From Anaerolineales bacterium (GTDB lineage: Bacteria > Chloroflexota > Anaerolineae > Anaerolineales > Villigracilaceae), in the NCBI GenBank assembly GCA_016789345.1, contig JAEURG010000195.1, positions 1-32,661 of the forward strand: a stretch of 32,661 nt of DNA, read 5' to 3'. A program made the position numbers and the translations under genes. The notes beneath the pieces are model-generated. The model did no database searches and had not been told where the DNA came from. It saw only the letters and a program-made list of their open reading frames with translations. Below are positions 22,313 through 29,864 of this stretch, piece by piece (position 1 is the stretch's first letter; each line of letters starts with the position of its first letter).

Positions 22313-23065
22313 ATGGCAAACTCACTAGAAAACAAAGTTGCATTAGTCACCGGCGGTTCACGCGGAATTGGTCGCGCCATTGCTTTAGAATTTGCAAAAC
22401 GCGGAGCGGCAGTCGTTGTCAATTACAACCAATCGCCCGACGCGGCAGAAGCAGTTGTCAATCAAATTAAAGAAGCGGGCGGCAAAGCCGCATCTTTTCA
22501 AGCCGATGTCTCCGATTTCAAACAAGCCGAAGCCTTAGTCAAATTTGCAATTGATACGTTTGGAGATTTAAGTATCTTGGTCAACAATGCAGGCATTACT
22601 CGTGACCAATTAATTATGATGATGCCTGAATCTGATTGGGATGCTGTCATCAATACCAACTTAAAAAGCACATTCAATTGCTCCAAAGCCGCCGTCAAAC
22701 ACATGATGCGCAAACGTGTTGGCAGAATTATTAACATGGCTTCGGTGGCTGGGCAAATGGGCAACCCCGGGCAAACGAATTATTCCGCTTCTAAAGGCGG
22801 GCAAATTGCTTTCACCAAAGCCCTCGCGCGTGAAGTTGCCACACGCAACATCACAGTTAATGCCATTGCCCCAGGCTTTGTAGATACTGAAATTTTAGAT
22901 GCCATGACTCCCGAAATCCTTGAAGCGGCACTGAAGTTAGTTCCGCTCGGTAGAAAAGGCAAACCCGAAGAAATCGCCGCCGCCGCCGCATTCTTAGCAT
23001 CCGATGAAGCCGCATATATTACTGGTCAAGTATTAGGTGTTGATGGTGGCATGGCAATGATGTAA
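22313..23065 (+). CDS. fabG: 3-oxoacyl-[acyl-carrier-protein] reductase
   Basis: A 250-aa short-chain dehydrogenase that performs the NADPH-linked keto reduction in fatty-acid elongation. TGGSRGIG is at 13-20, NNAG at 91-94, and the catalytic set is Asn116, Ser144, Tyr157 and Lys161 (YSASK). The ending EIAAAAAFLASDEAAYITGQVLGVDGGMAM is typical of FabG. ATG 22313 is preferred over ATG 22307 because AAAGGA lies 8 nt upstream and the protein then begins in the usual way. No other fab gene is adjacent, so a role in another acyl pathway cannot be excluded. It leads the fabG-asp23-nusB-tat cluster. Confidence 0.92.
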   Translation: MANSLENKVALVTGGSRGIGRAIALEFAKRGAAVVVNYNQSPDAAEAVVNQIKEAGGKAASFQADVSDFKQAEALVKFAIDTFGDLSILVNNAGITRDQLIMMMPESDWDAVINTNLKSTFNCSKAAVKHMMRKRVGRIINMASVAGQMGNPGQTNYSASKGGQIAFTKALAREVATRNITVNAIAPGFVDTEILDAMTPEILEAALKLVPLGRKGKPEEIAAAAAFLASDEAAYITGQVLGVDGGMAMM

Positions 23066-23070
23066 TCTTT

Positions 23071-23134
23071 ATGTCATTGCGAGCCGTTGCTGGTCGAGTG
23101 CGCGAAGCGCGTATCGAGACCAAGATGGCGCGCA
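23071..23134. repeat. repeat debris: GTCATTGCGAGC fragment and GGTCGAG..GAGACC hairpin
   Basis: The gap between fabG and asp23 holds GTCATTGCGAGC (left end of the 21342 element) followed by CTGGTCGAGTGCGC-gaa-GCGCGTATCGAGACCAAG, the counterpart of 12582-12616. The two hairpins differ at paired positions. Confidence 0.65.
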
Positions 23135-23152
23135 ATATGATAGGAGAAAATT

Positions 23153-23491
23153 ATGACTGAAACAACCGATGGCAAAACAACTGTATCTCCCGAAGTATTA
23201 ACCACCATTGCTCGCTTGTCTGCGCTTGAAGTGCAAGGCGTAAGCCGATTCGCAGAAGTGGCTGGCGGTGTAAATCGCTTCTTCAAACGCGGTGTCGGTG
23301 ATGGCGTTCGCATTGAAGCGAAAGACAACATTGCTTTAGTAGATTTACATCTCATCTTAAAAGATAATGTCAACATCCGCGAAGTGAGCCGCAATGTGCA
23401 ACAAAATGTCACACGTGCTATTCAAGAAATGGTCGGCATGGATGTTGGCGAAGTGAATATTCATATTGAAGATATAGATTACGAGGCATGA
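23153..23491 (+). CDS. Asp23/Gls24 family envelope stress protein
   Basis: A 112-aa protein of the Asp23 family. The family core is visible: VSPEVLTTIARLSALEVQGVSR, then GVRIEAKDNIALVDLHLILKDNVNIREVSRNVQQNVTRAIQEMVGMDVGEVNIHI. Members form small cytoplasmic assemblies near the membrane and are linked to cell-wall stress; in many Gram-positive-type genomes they precede nusB, as here. AGGAG lies 7-8 nt before the ATG. The stop is just upstream of the nusB start. Confidence 0.93.
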   Translation: MTETTDGKTTVSPEVLTTIARLSALEVQGVSRFAEVAGGVNRFFKRGVGDGVRIEAKDNIALVDLHLILKDNVNIREVSRNVQQNVTRAIQEMVGMDVGEVNIHIEDIDYEA

Positions 23492-23493
23492 GC

Positions 23494-23949
23494 ATGAAAC
23501 CCCGTACCAGAGCGCGCGCGATTGCTCTGCAAGTTTTGTACGAAACTGATTTATCGAATCACTTGCCGGGCGATGTACTCAAAACACGCCTCGCAGAAAA
23601 TGAACTTTCGGACGAACACGCTGAATTCGCCAGAAAAATTATTTTCGGTGTACGCCCATTGCGTGAAGAGTTAGATAACGTCATTGCAAAATATGCACCT
23701 GAATGGCCCCTCGACCAAATTGCCGCAATAGATAGAAACATCATCCGCATGGCATGTTGGGAGTTTGCTATCTCGCGTGAAACACCCACAAAAGTTGCCA
23801 TCAACGAAGCCGTAGAACTTGCAAAAATTTATGGTTCTGATTCTGCTTCTCGTTTTGTAAACGGTGTGTTAGGCACATTGGTTGACCATGAAAACGAAAT
23901 TCGGCAAGCCATCAAAAATAAAATTGAAGAGTCAAAAGTAGAAACATAA
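23494..23949 (+). CDS. nusB: transcription antitermination factor NusB
   Basis: A 151-aa all-helical protein that binds boxA RNA with NusE/S10 and supports rRNA antitermination. The opening KPRTRARAIALQVLYETDLS, the middle WPLDQIAAIDRNIIRMACWEF and the end ETPTKVAINEAVELAKIYGSDSASRFVNGVLG are diagnostic. GAGG lies 7 nt before ATG 23494. An ATG at 23488 is in frame but only 1 nt from that site and would overlap the asp23 stop. The nusB stop touches the next start without a gap. Confidence 0.95.
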   Translation: MKPRTRARAIALQVLYETDLSNHLPGDVLKTRLAENELSDEHAEFARKIIFGVRPLREELDNVIAKYAPEWPLDQIAAIDRNIIRMACWEFAISRETPTKVAINEAVELAKIYGSDSASRFVNGVLGTLVDHENEIRQAIKNKIEESKVET

Positions 23950-24348
23950 ATGGAAATTTTAGGTATTGGTATTAACGAACTTATTTTTATCCTCATCATT
24001 GCTCTGCTCGTGTTAGGTCCCAAAGACATGCAAAAAACAGGCAAGACAATTGGCAGATGGTTGCGTGATTTAACTCGCTCTGAAGGGTGGAAGATGTTTC
24101 AACAAACTTCACAAGAGATACGCTCTTTGCCGACTAAATTGATTCGGGATGCAAATACCGAAATAAATGAAATTGAGAAAGAGATAAAATCCGCTTCTTC
24201 TGTGACTTCAAGCGGTTCAGCAAACCCGAAACAGAATCGTCAGCCCCAGCCTTATGCTGATAAACCTGTTGCATCGCCTGAAAATAAAATTTCACCAACA
24301 GAACCTGAACCCAAAGAGAGCGAAAGCGACCAACCGAACAATGCGTAA
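23950..24348 (+). CDS. TatA/TatB-family twin-arginine translocase subunit
   Basis: A 132-aa protein with one membrane helix (ELIFILIIALLVLGPKDM, about 10-27) that includes the conserved LGP hinge. An amphipathic helix follows (QKTGKTIGRWLRDLTRSEGWKMF), then a long helical and then Pro/Ser/Glu-rich cytoplasmic tail. The Glu at position 10 and the LGPKDM hinge resemble TatB more than TatA. It starts directly after the nusB stop and its last 8 nt overlap tatC. With TatC it exports folded proteins that carry twin-arginine signals. A separate TatA is not in this window. Confidence 0.9.
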   Translation: MEILGIGINELIFILIIALLVLGPKDMQKTGKTIGRWLRDLTRSEGWKMFQQTSQEIRSLPTKLIRDANTEINEIEKEIKSASSVTSSGSANPKQNRQPQPYADKPVASPENKISPTEPEPKESESDQPNNA

Positions 24349-25249
24349 TTTCTTTACCAGACTTGGACAAGACATCCTCGTCTACTTTCGCGTGCTTGTT
24401 ACAATAATTACTTTTCCATTCAAACTTATCTTTAATATTATTGCTTTTCCATTTCGTGCGATTCACGCATTTAATCAATTCCTCAACACCGAACCAGAAG
24501 ATACAAAACCCGAATCATTTTGGCAACACATTGAAGCCTTGCGTATGCATCTGTTCCGCGCTGTGTTGATGCTGGCATTAACAGTGATTGTCTCTTTTTG
24601 GTTTGCACAAGATGTGATGGCATTTTTAGCAGAGCCTGTGGGCGGGTTACAAAATTTACAAGCCATTCAAGTAACCGAAGAGATTGGCGTATTCATGCGC
24701 GTTTCAATGTCAGTGGGTATTGCTTTAGCATTTCCATATATTGCTTTTGAAGTCTGGTATTTCGCCGCACCGGGCTTGAAACCACGTGAGAAGAAATTAG
24801 GGTTGGCGGGTATTCCAGTAGCAACATTGCTTTTCATAACAGGAATGGCATTTACATTTTATGTTTTGTTACCAGCAGCACTTCCATTTTTAGGTAGTTT
24901 TACCGAAATTTCACAATTTTGGGCGGCAAAAGAATATTTCAATTTCGTCACTGGATTAATGTTTTGGATTGGGCTCTTTTTTGAATTTCCGCTGGTGATT
25001 TTTATATTAACTTCTATGGGATTGGTCAAACCGCAAATTTTGGCAGACCAATGGAGGTTAGCGGTTGTGATAATTGCGATTCTCGCCGCCGCCATCACGC
25101 CGACAGTTGACCCAATCAATATGGGTTTGGTGATGCTCCCGATGATTTTGTTATACTTTATTAGCATTGGTTTGAGTTACATCGCTGAGGCTGGGCGCAA
25201 AAAGAATGTTGAAGTTAAGCAAAATGCTCCAGAAGAAGGAGCAGGTTGA
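24341..25249 (+). CDS. tatC: twin-arginine translocase subunit TatC with N-terminal extension
   Basis: A 302-aa protein, longer than the usual 240-260. The start ATG 24341 overlaps the tatB-like gene by 8 nt. The frame opens further upstream but there overlaps that gene. The TatC core starts near ESFWQHIEALRMHLFRAVLM (about residue 60) and contains EEIGVFMRVSMSVGIALAFP, FEVWYFAAPGLKPREKK and the late helices ending in ITPTVDP and MLPMILLYFISI. The first 55 residues form an extra hydrophobic or amphipathic stretch (VLVTIITFPFKLIFNIIAFPFRAIHAF). It is the receptor for twin-arginine signal peptides. Confidence 0.93.
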   Translation: MRNFFTRLGQDILVYFRVLVTIITFPFKLIFNIIAFPFRAIHAFNQFLNTEPEDTKPESFWQHIEALRMHLFRAVLMLALTVIVSFWFAQDVMAFLAEPVGGLQNLQAIQVTEEIGVFMRVSMSVGIALAFPYIAFEVWYFAAPGLKPREKKLGLAGIPVATLLFITGMAFTFYVLLPAALPFLGSFTEISQFWAAKEYFNFVTGLMFWIGLFFEFPLVIFILTSMGLVKPQILADQWRLAVVIIAILAAAITPTVDPINMGLVMLPMILLYFISIGLSYIAEAGRKKNVEVKQNAPEEGAG

Positions 25250-25282
25250 AACAAGTTTGAAGCGTTTGCAGAGGAGCAAAGT

Positions 25283-27808
25283 ATGAATGGGAAATTAATC
25301 ATCACACGCCATATCATCAGTTTGGCAGTTATTGTTATCTTAATTGGGCAGGCTTGCACATTTTCATTATTCAGCCCGCCAACGCTTGTACCAAATACGC
25401 CTGCACCGTGGGAAAATGTTCCTACTTCTACCCCTTACCCTGTGGCACAAACCACATTCATTGTAACTTTGCCAGAAGTGTTACAACCTGGTGAATCTAT
25501 TCATCTTTTGATATTAGATGAAGTAACGGGGCTTTCATTAAATGTTCAACAATATCCAATGACCGCACGCGATACATTAACTTACGTCGCTACATTGCCA
25601 CTGCCTTATAACTCAGTTGTGAAATATCGTTATTTAAGGACGGGACCTTCACAAGTGTTTGAAGATACCAGTTTGGGAACTGCGATTCGTTATCGTTTGC
25701 GCGTGGTGAACGGACCTGCCGAAGTAAATGACATCATTGCTGATTGGGGCGATAAAAATTACGGGCGTGCTACAGGTTCGATTTTAGGTCAGGTGTTTAA
25801 CGGCGATACAAATTTGCCTGTGCCAAATATTTTAGTCAGCGCTGGTGGCGTGCAACAAATCACAGATTCGCTTGGTCGTTTTGAATTAAATGGTTTGCCC
25901 AACGGCACGCATCAATTGGTTGCTTATAGTATGGATGGCTTACATGTGCCGTTTCAACAAGGCGCGGTAGTAGAGGCTGGCAAACAAACAATTGTTGATT
26001 TGCGAATCAAACCGACTCGTTTGGTGAGTGTGACATTTGTTGTGGCGGTTCCATCAAACACAACGATTGGTGTGCCTGTGCGCATTGCAGGAAATATTTT
26101 GCAATTAGGCAACACCTTTGCAGATTTATCTGGCGGCATAAACACCGTAGCAGATAGAATGCCGATTATGCAATTACAACCCGATGGTCGTTATGCCGTG
26201 ACGTTAGGTTTGCCTGCTGGAACTCACATTCAATATAAATACACATTAGGTGATGGCTTTTGGAATGCAGAACATCAAGCTAATGGTGGATGGGTCTTGC
26301 GAGATTTCATCGTGCCAGAAAATGACATTACGATTCAAGATGATGTCGCTACTTGGTTTGCCACTGAAAATTCTGGCGCAATTTTATTTGAAACCAGTGT
26401 GCCATCCATCACCCCGCCTGGTGATATTGTGTATATTCAATTCAAAACATTCAGTTGGCTAGAGCCGATTCCGATGTGGCCCCTTGGCAACAATCGCTGG
26501 GGATACAAGTTATATAGCCCATTAAACTTTTTAGGCAATTTTTCTTATCGTTATTGCCGTAATGGTCAATGTGGCAGTGCCGACGATAATCAAACCGTTG
26601 GCATTAATCCAAATGGCAGAAACGCCTCCACCAGTTTTCTTGGGCAAGATATTCAAGATAACGTTAACTCGTGGAAATGGTTTGAAAACCCAGAGCCAAT
26701 TTCATTAGTCGGTTCATCCATTACCGCTCGCGCTAGTGGCTTCGTAGCGGGCGTAGAATATCAATCCACCTTTCGCCCGAACTTTTCTTATTTTGCACCA
26801 CAAAGTTTTGCCAACACCAAAGCCATCGGCTCAAACCTTGCCGTATTCACACCCAGTTGGACATTCACCAGCATTTCACCTTTAAGATTTACAACCTCGC
26901 CAGGCGATGACCCATTATGGATTGATACTGCGATTATGATGTCGCAAGCCAAAGCGGCAGGATTAAATGTTTCGATATTCCCTACGCCTCGCTTCCCGCC
27001 GACAACTGATTCTGCTCATTCAGCCTCCACTTCCTTTTGGCTAAACGCCCCACGTGACGCGGCTTGGTGGCAAACTTGGTTTACACGCTATCGCGCTTTC
27101 GCTGTCAACTATGCCGACCTTGCAAACCAAACTGGCGCACAATCCTTAATCCTCGGTGGTGACTGGGTAGCACCAGCGCTCCCAAATGGCACCCTGCTCA
27201 ATGGTCAGCCATCAAACGTCCCCGCCGATGCAGAGGCGCAATGGAAAGCCATCATTCAAGATGTCAGGTCAAGGTTCAGAGGTCAAGTATTTTGGGCAAT
27301 GCCATATACAAAATCAAATATTGAAACACCTGTGAGTTTTCTCAAAGATGTGGATGGCGTATATTTGTTATGGTCTGCAAAATTAGCAGAAAGCCCTACT
27401 GCCACCAAAGCCGATTTTGCCAACGAAGCAGGCAGGTTGCTAGATAATGAAGTTGCGCCACTGGTAAATTTATTAGGCAAACCGATTATTCTAGCGGTTT
27501 CATATCCCTCTGCCACAGGCGCGGCAAGTGGCTGCGTTTCTAGTGGAACAGGCACTTGTATTGATTTTGCTTATTTATCTCAACCTTTTACTGATAACTC
27601 GTCGGTCAGTTTGAATTTACAAACTCAAGCCGATATTTATGAAGCCATGCTGATTGCCGTCAATGCCCGCTCATGGATTTCGGGTTTCGTCAGCCGTGGT
27701 TATTTTATGCCCGTTGTTTTGCAAGATAAATCTACATCTATTCACGGTAAACCCGCGGCGGATATTTTATGGTATTGGTATCCGCGTTTGTTAGGGACAG
27801 TGCCGTAA
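25283..27808 (+). CDS. large secreted protein: regulatory/starch-binding-like modules plus glycosidase-like C-terminus
   Basis: An 841-aa exported protein, probably lipid-anchored at Cys25 (LIGQAC, a weak lipobox), with GAGGAG 7 nt before the ATG. After a Pro/Thr linker there is a beta module (about 55-150, VVKYRYLR and similar, like starch-binding CBM folds). A carboxypeptidase-regulatory-like repeat follows (about 160-245, GSILGQVFNGDTNLPVPNIL...DSLGRFELNGLPNGTHQLVA). A second CBM-like module lies at about 250-370 (YAVTLGLPAGTHIQYKYTLGDG). The region from about 500 to the end has a TIM-barrel flavour reminiscent of GH113 (YADLANQTGAQSLILGGDW, QDVRSRFRGQVFWAM, FVSRGYF). The position where such enzymes carry catalytic Glu reads Asp (GGDW). 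Carbohydrate binding is likely; catalysis is uncertain. Confidence 0.85.
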   Translation: MNGKLIITRHIISLAVIVILIGQACTFSLFSPPTLVPNTPAPWENVPTSTPYPVAQTTFIVTLPEVLQPGESIHLLILDEVTGLSLNVQQYPMTARDTLTYVATLPLPYNSVVKYRYLRTGPSQVFEDTSLGTAIRYRLRVVNGPAEVNDIIADWGDKNYGRATGSILGQVFNGDTNLPVPNILVSAGGVQQITDSLGRFELNGLPNGTHQLVAYSMDGLHVPFQQGAVVEAGKQTIVDLRIKPTRLVSVTFVVAVPSNTTIGVPVRIAGNILQLGNTFADLSGGINTVADRMPIMQLQPDGRYAVTLGLPAGTHIQYKYTLGDGFWNAEHQANGGWVLRDFIVPENDITIQDDVATWFATENSGAILFETSVPSITPPGDIVYIQFKTFSWLEPIPMWPLGNNRWGYKLYSPLNFLGNFSYRYCRNGQCGSADDNQTVGINPNGRNASTSFLGQDIQDNVNSWKWFENPEPISLVGSSITARASGFVAGVEYQSTFRPNFSYFAPQSFANTKAIGSNLAVFTPSWTFTSISPLRFTTSPGDDPLWIDTAIMMSQAKAAGLNVSIFPTPRFPPTTDSAHSASTSFWLNAPRDAAWWQTWFTRYRAFAVNYADLANQTGAQSLILGGDWVAPALPNGTLLNGQPSNVPADAEAQWKAIIQDVRSRFRGQVFWAMPYTKSNIETPVSFLKDVDGVYLLWSAKLAESPTATKADFANEAGRLLDNEVAPLVNLLGKPIILAVSYPSATGAASGCVSSGTGTCIDFAYLSQPFTDNSSVSLNLQTQADIYEAMLIAVNARSWISGFVSRGYFMPVVLQDKSTSIHGKPAADILWYWYPRLLGTVP

Positions 27809-27814
27809 TAATTG

Positions 27815-29809
27815 CTAAGGGATTTGATACAAAATATATTCTTCTGTTTTATCCATTTCAATCAGCATTTGTCTTAATGCATCAAAACGCTGAGACAAAT
27901 GCTGATTTTCTCTTTCTGAACCAAATTCATACATGCGCACAATGACATGAGTATAGCCTGCTTGCTTCCAAACAGATAGTAATTCTTCGTTTGTGGTGTA
28001 TAAATAAAAACTGTGGGCAATATGGTCATTATTTGGGTCAGCCACAACAAAGCGATTAATCCCATAAGCGCGTGGTTCATTAATTAAATAAATGTACGCG
28101 TCTGATGGCGTTTTTTCTGCTAGTAAAAGCAATTGAGCATAAGTTGGGTTGAATCTTTGTGTGTACGCTTCACGAGTCTCTGCGCCGATGGCTACAATGA
28201 TTGGATTGCGGGTAAATACAAGCAGTATAAAATCTAAGGTAAACACAAAAATTGATAGCGCCATTAATGTTGAAAAAACAAACTGCAAGCGAATTGAAGG
28301 CGTATCTAAAGATTTTAATTGGGAAATGCTTTTTCCGAAGAAAGGCAATAATGCAATTAAGGCAGGGAATAGCAAACGAGTTTGCACTAAATTTTTCGTT
28401 TGAATTACGCCAATAGTCCAAACAAACATGCTCAAAAAGCCAAAAAGGATTAAAACCATTGCTTCATATTTTTTTCTATGCTGGTTTTTATAAATTCTCC
28501 AAACGCCTAACAAGAATACAGGCAACAAAATGATGTAAAAGGGTCCCATTCGTCCGTCAAAAAAAGTTTCATCATATAAACCAAGTGTGGTTGTGAATGG
28601 CAGTAAAAGCAACTTAACAAAATCAAAGCCAATGCCTGTACCAGCATTGGCATACCATTCCGCACGGAATGAGTCCCAGTACGGTCCACCGAAAACAAAT
28701 GGGTAAAAAGGGTTGCCTGTCCAAATTAAATTTCGTAAATACCAAATTCCGCCAACCAACATAGCCGCGCCTACAAAGTAGATTGCGTTTTGCATTAATT
28801 TTCTAATCTCATGTTTCAAACGCCAAAACAAAAGCAAGCAAGTAAGAATCGGCAATGAAAAAATTGTATATTTGATTCCGACTGTAAAACCGCAGAAAAT
28901 ACCAGCGAGAATTAACCAGCGTGTATGTGAAATATCTTTTATCCATTTTGAAAATGCAAACAAAGTAACAAGCGAATAAAATGTGAGACCTAAATCGGTG
29001 TATGCCCATGCCGAAACCCATGGAATAGACGGCATACTGATAAACATGGCAACGCTCCACCACGCGGAACGGAAACCGAACAATTCTTGCGTCCAGCCAA
29101 AAAGAAGGCTGAGGGTTAACAAAGCAAATGTCATGTGAATCAATTGAGGCGCAGAATCTAAATTAAAAGCAAGCGGGAAAACAAACATCCCCTCTAGTAA
29201 AGATGGATACCAATAAGGATGTAAATCAACAAGTTGCACACTGCCATCTCTCAGCCACCAAGCAGGGACAGTTAAGTGATACAGCAAGCCGTCAAATGCT
29301 TCAATAGGCGGCGCGAGCGCGAGTAAAAATGAAAATGAAAAAATGATGATAAAGAAAACTGGAATCCAACGCGGTGCATATTTTTTTGAACATATTAAGA
29401 TTTCAAAAGAACTTTGAAAATCTTGTTTGATAAGTAGTGTATATTTACGCCATGTGAGATAAAAAACAATCACTAACATAGCCAGCAAAAACCATTTATT
29501 TCCAAGCCCTGTAACCGCTAAGATAAAACCAAGCAAACCGAGCACCCCCATGCCTAAGCCGATTGAAAATATAATTCTTTGATATGCGCTTACTAAATCA
29601 ATTTTTATAAATTTACCAAAGATAAAATAACCCAACCCCGCCGAACTGAATACAAACAAAAGCCAGATTGAAATTGTCCCTGTAAGCCGCCCTAAACCGT
29701 CAATAACATTTCCCCACACAGGTTTTTGAACAATAAAAAACGCCGCTAATAGAACCGTTAACCAAAAGATAAAAAAAATAGCGATGAAAAAACGATTTTT
29801 AGGTCTCAT
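27815..29809 (-). CDS. GT-C fold membrane protein, glycosyltransferase family 39-like
   Basis: A 664-aa protein with about 12-14 hydrophobic segments and a soluble C-terminal domain of about 120 residues. The loop after an early helix reads PPIEAFDGLLYHLTVPAWWLRDG: an acidic residue followed by YHL, as in ArnT/PMT-like transferases that use lipid-linked sugars. LVDLHPYWYPSLLEG and GIKYTIFSLP are further family-like blocks. The acceptor is unknown. It has no ribosome site; TATATC on the minus strand lies 8 nt before the ATG, so the message may be leaderless. It converges with the preceding large gene with only 6 nt between the stops and no clear terminator, and diverges from the acylase gene. 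Confidence 0.82.
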   Translation of the reverse strand: MRPKNRFFIAIFFIFWLTVLLAAFFIVQKPVWGNVIDGLGRLTGTISIWLLFVFSSAGLGYFIFGKFIKIDLVSAYQRIIFSIGLGMGVLGLLGFILAVTGLGNKWFLLAMLVIVFYLTWRKYTLLIKQDFQSSFEILICSKKYAPRWIPVFFIIIFSFSFLLALAPPIEAFDGLLYHLTVPAWWLRDGSVQLVDLHPYWYPSLLEGMFVFPLAFNLDSAPQLIHMTFALLTLSLLFGWTQELFGFRSAWWSVAMFISMPSIPWVSAWAYTDLGLTFYSLVTLFAFSKWIKDISHTRWLILAGIFCGFTVGIKYTIFSLPILTCLLLFWRLKHEIRKLMQNAIYFVGAAMLVGGIWYLRNLIWTGNPFYPFVFGGPYWDSFRAEWYANAGTGIGFDFVKLLLLPFTTTLGLYDETFFDGRMGPFYIILLPVFLLGVWRIYKNQHRKKYEAMVLILFGFLSMFVWTIGVIQTKNLVQTRLLFPALIALLPFFGKSISQLKSLDTPSIRLQFVFSTLMALSIFVFTLDFILLVFTRNPIIVAIGAETREAYTQRFNPTYAQLLLLAEKTPSDAYIYLINEPRAYGINRFVVADPNNDHIAHSFYLYTTNEELLSVWKQAGYTHVIVRMYEFGSERENQHLSQRFDALRQMLIEMDKTEEYILYQIP

Positions 29810-29819
29810 TAATTTTTGA

Positions 29820-29825
29820 TATACT
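29820..29825 (+). promoter_or_regulatory. -10 box TATACT of the acylase gene
   Basis: TATACT about 40 nt before the ATG at 29865. The same few bases read on the other strand give TATATC, placed to serve the divergent GT-C gene. No good -35 was found for either direction. Confidence 0.4.
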
Positions 29826-29864
29826 TTATTTGAAACATCATACCATACTCAATTTGGAGACTGT

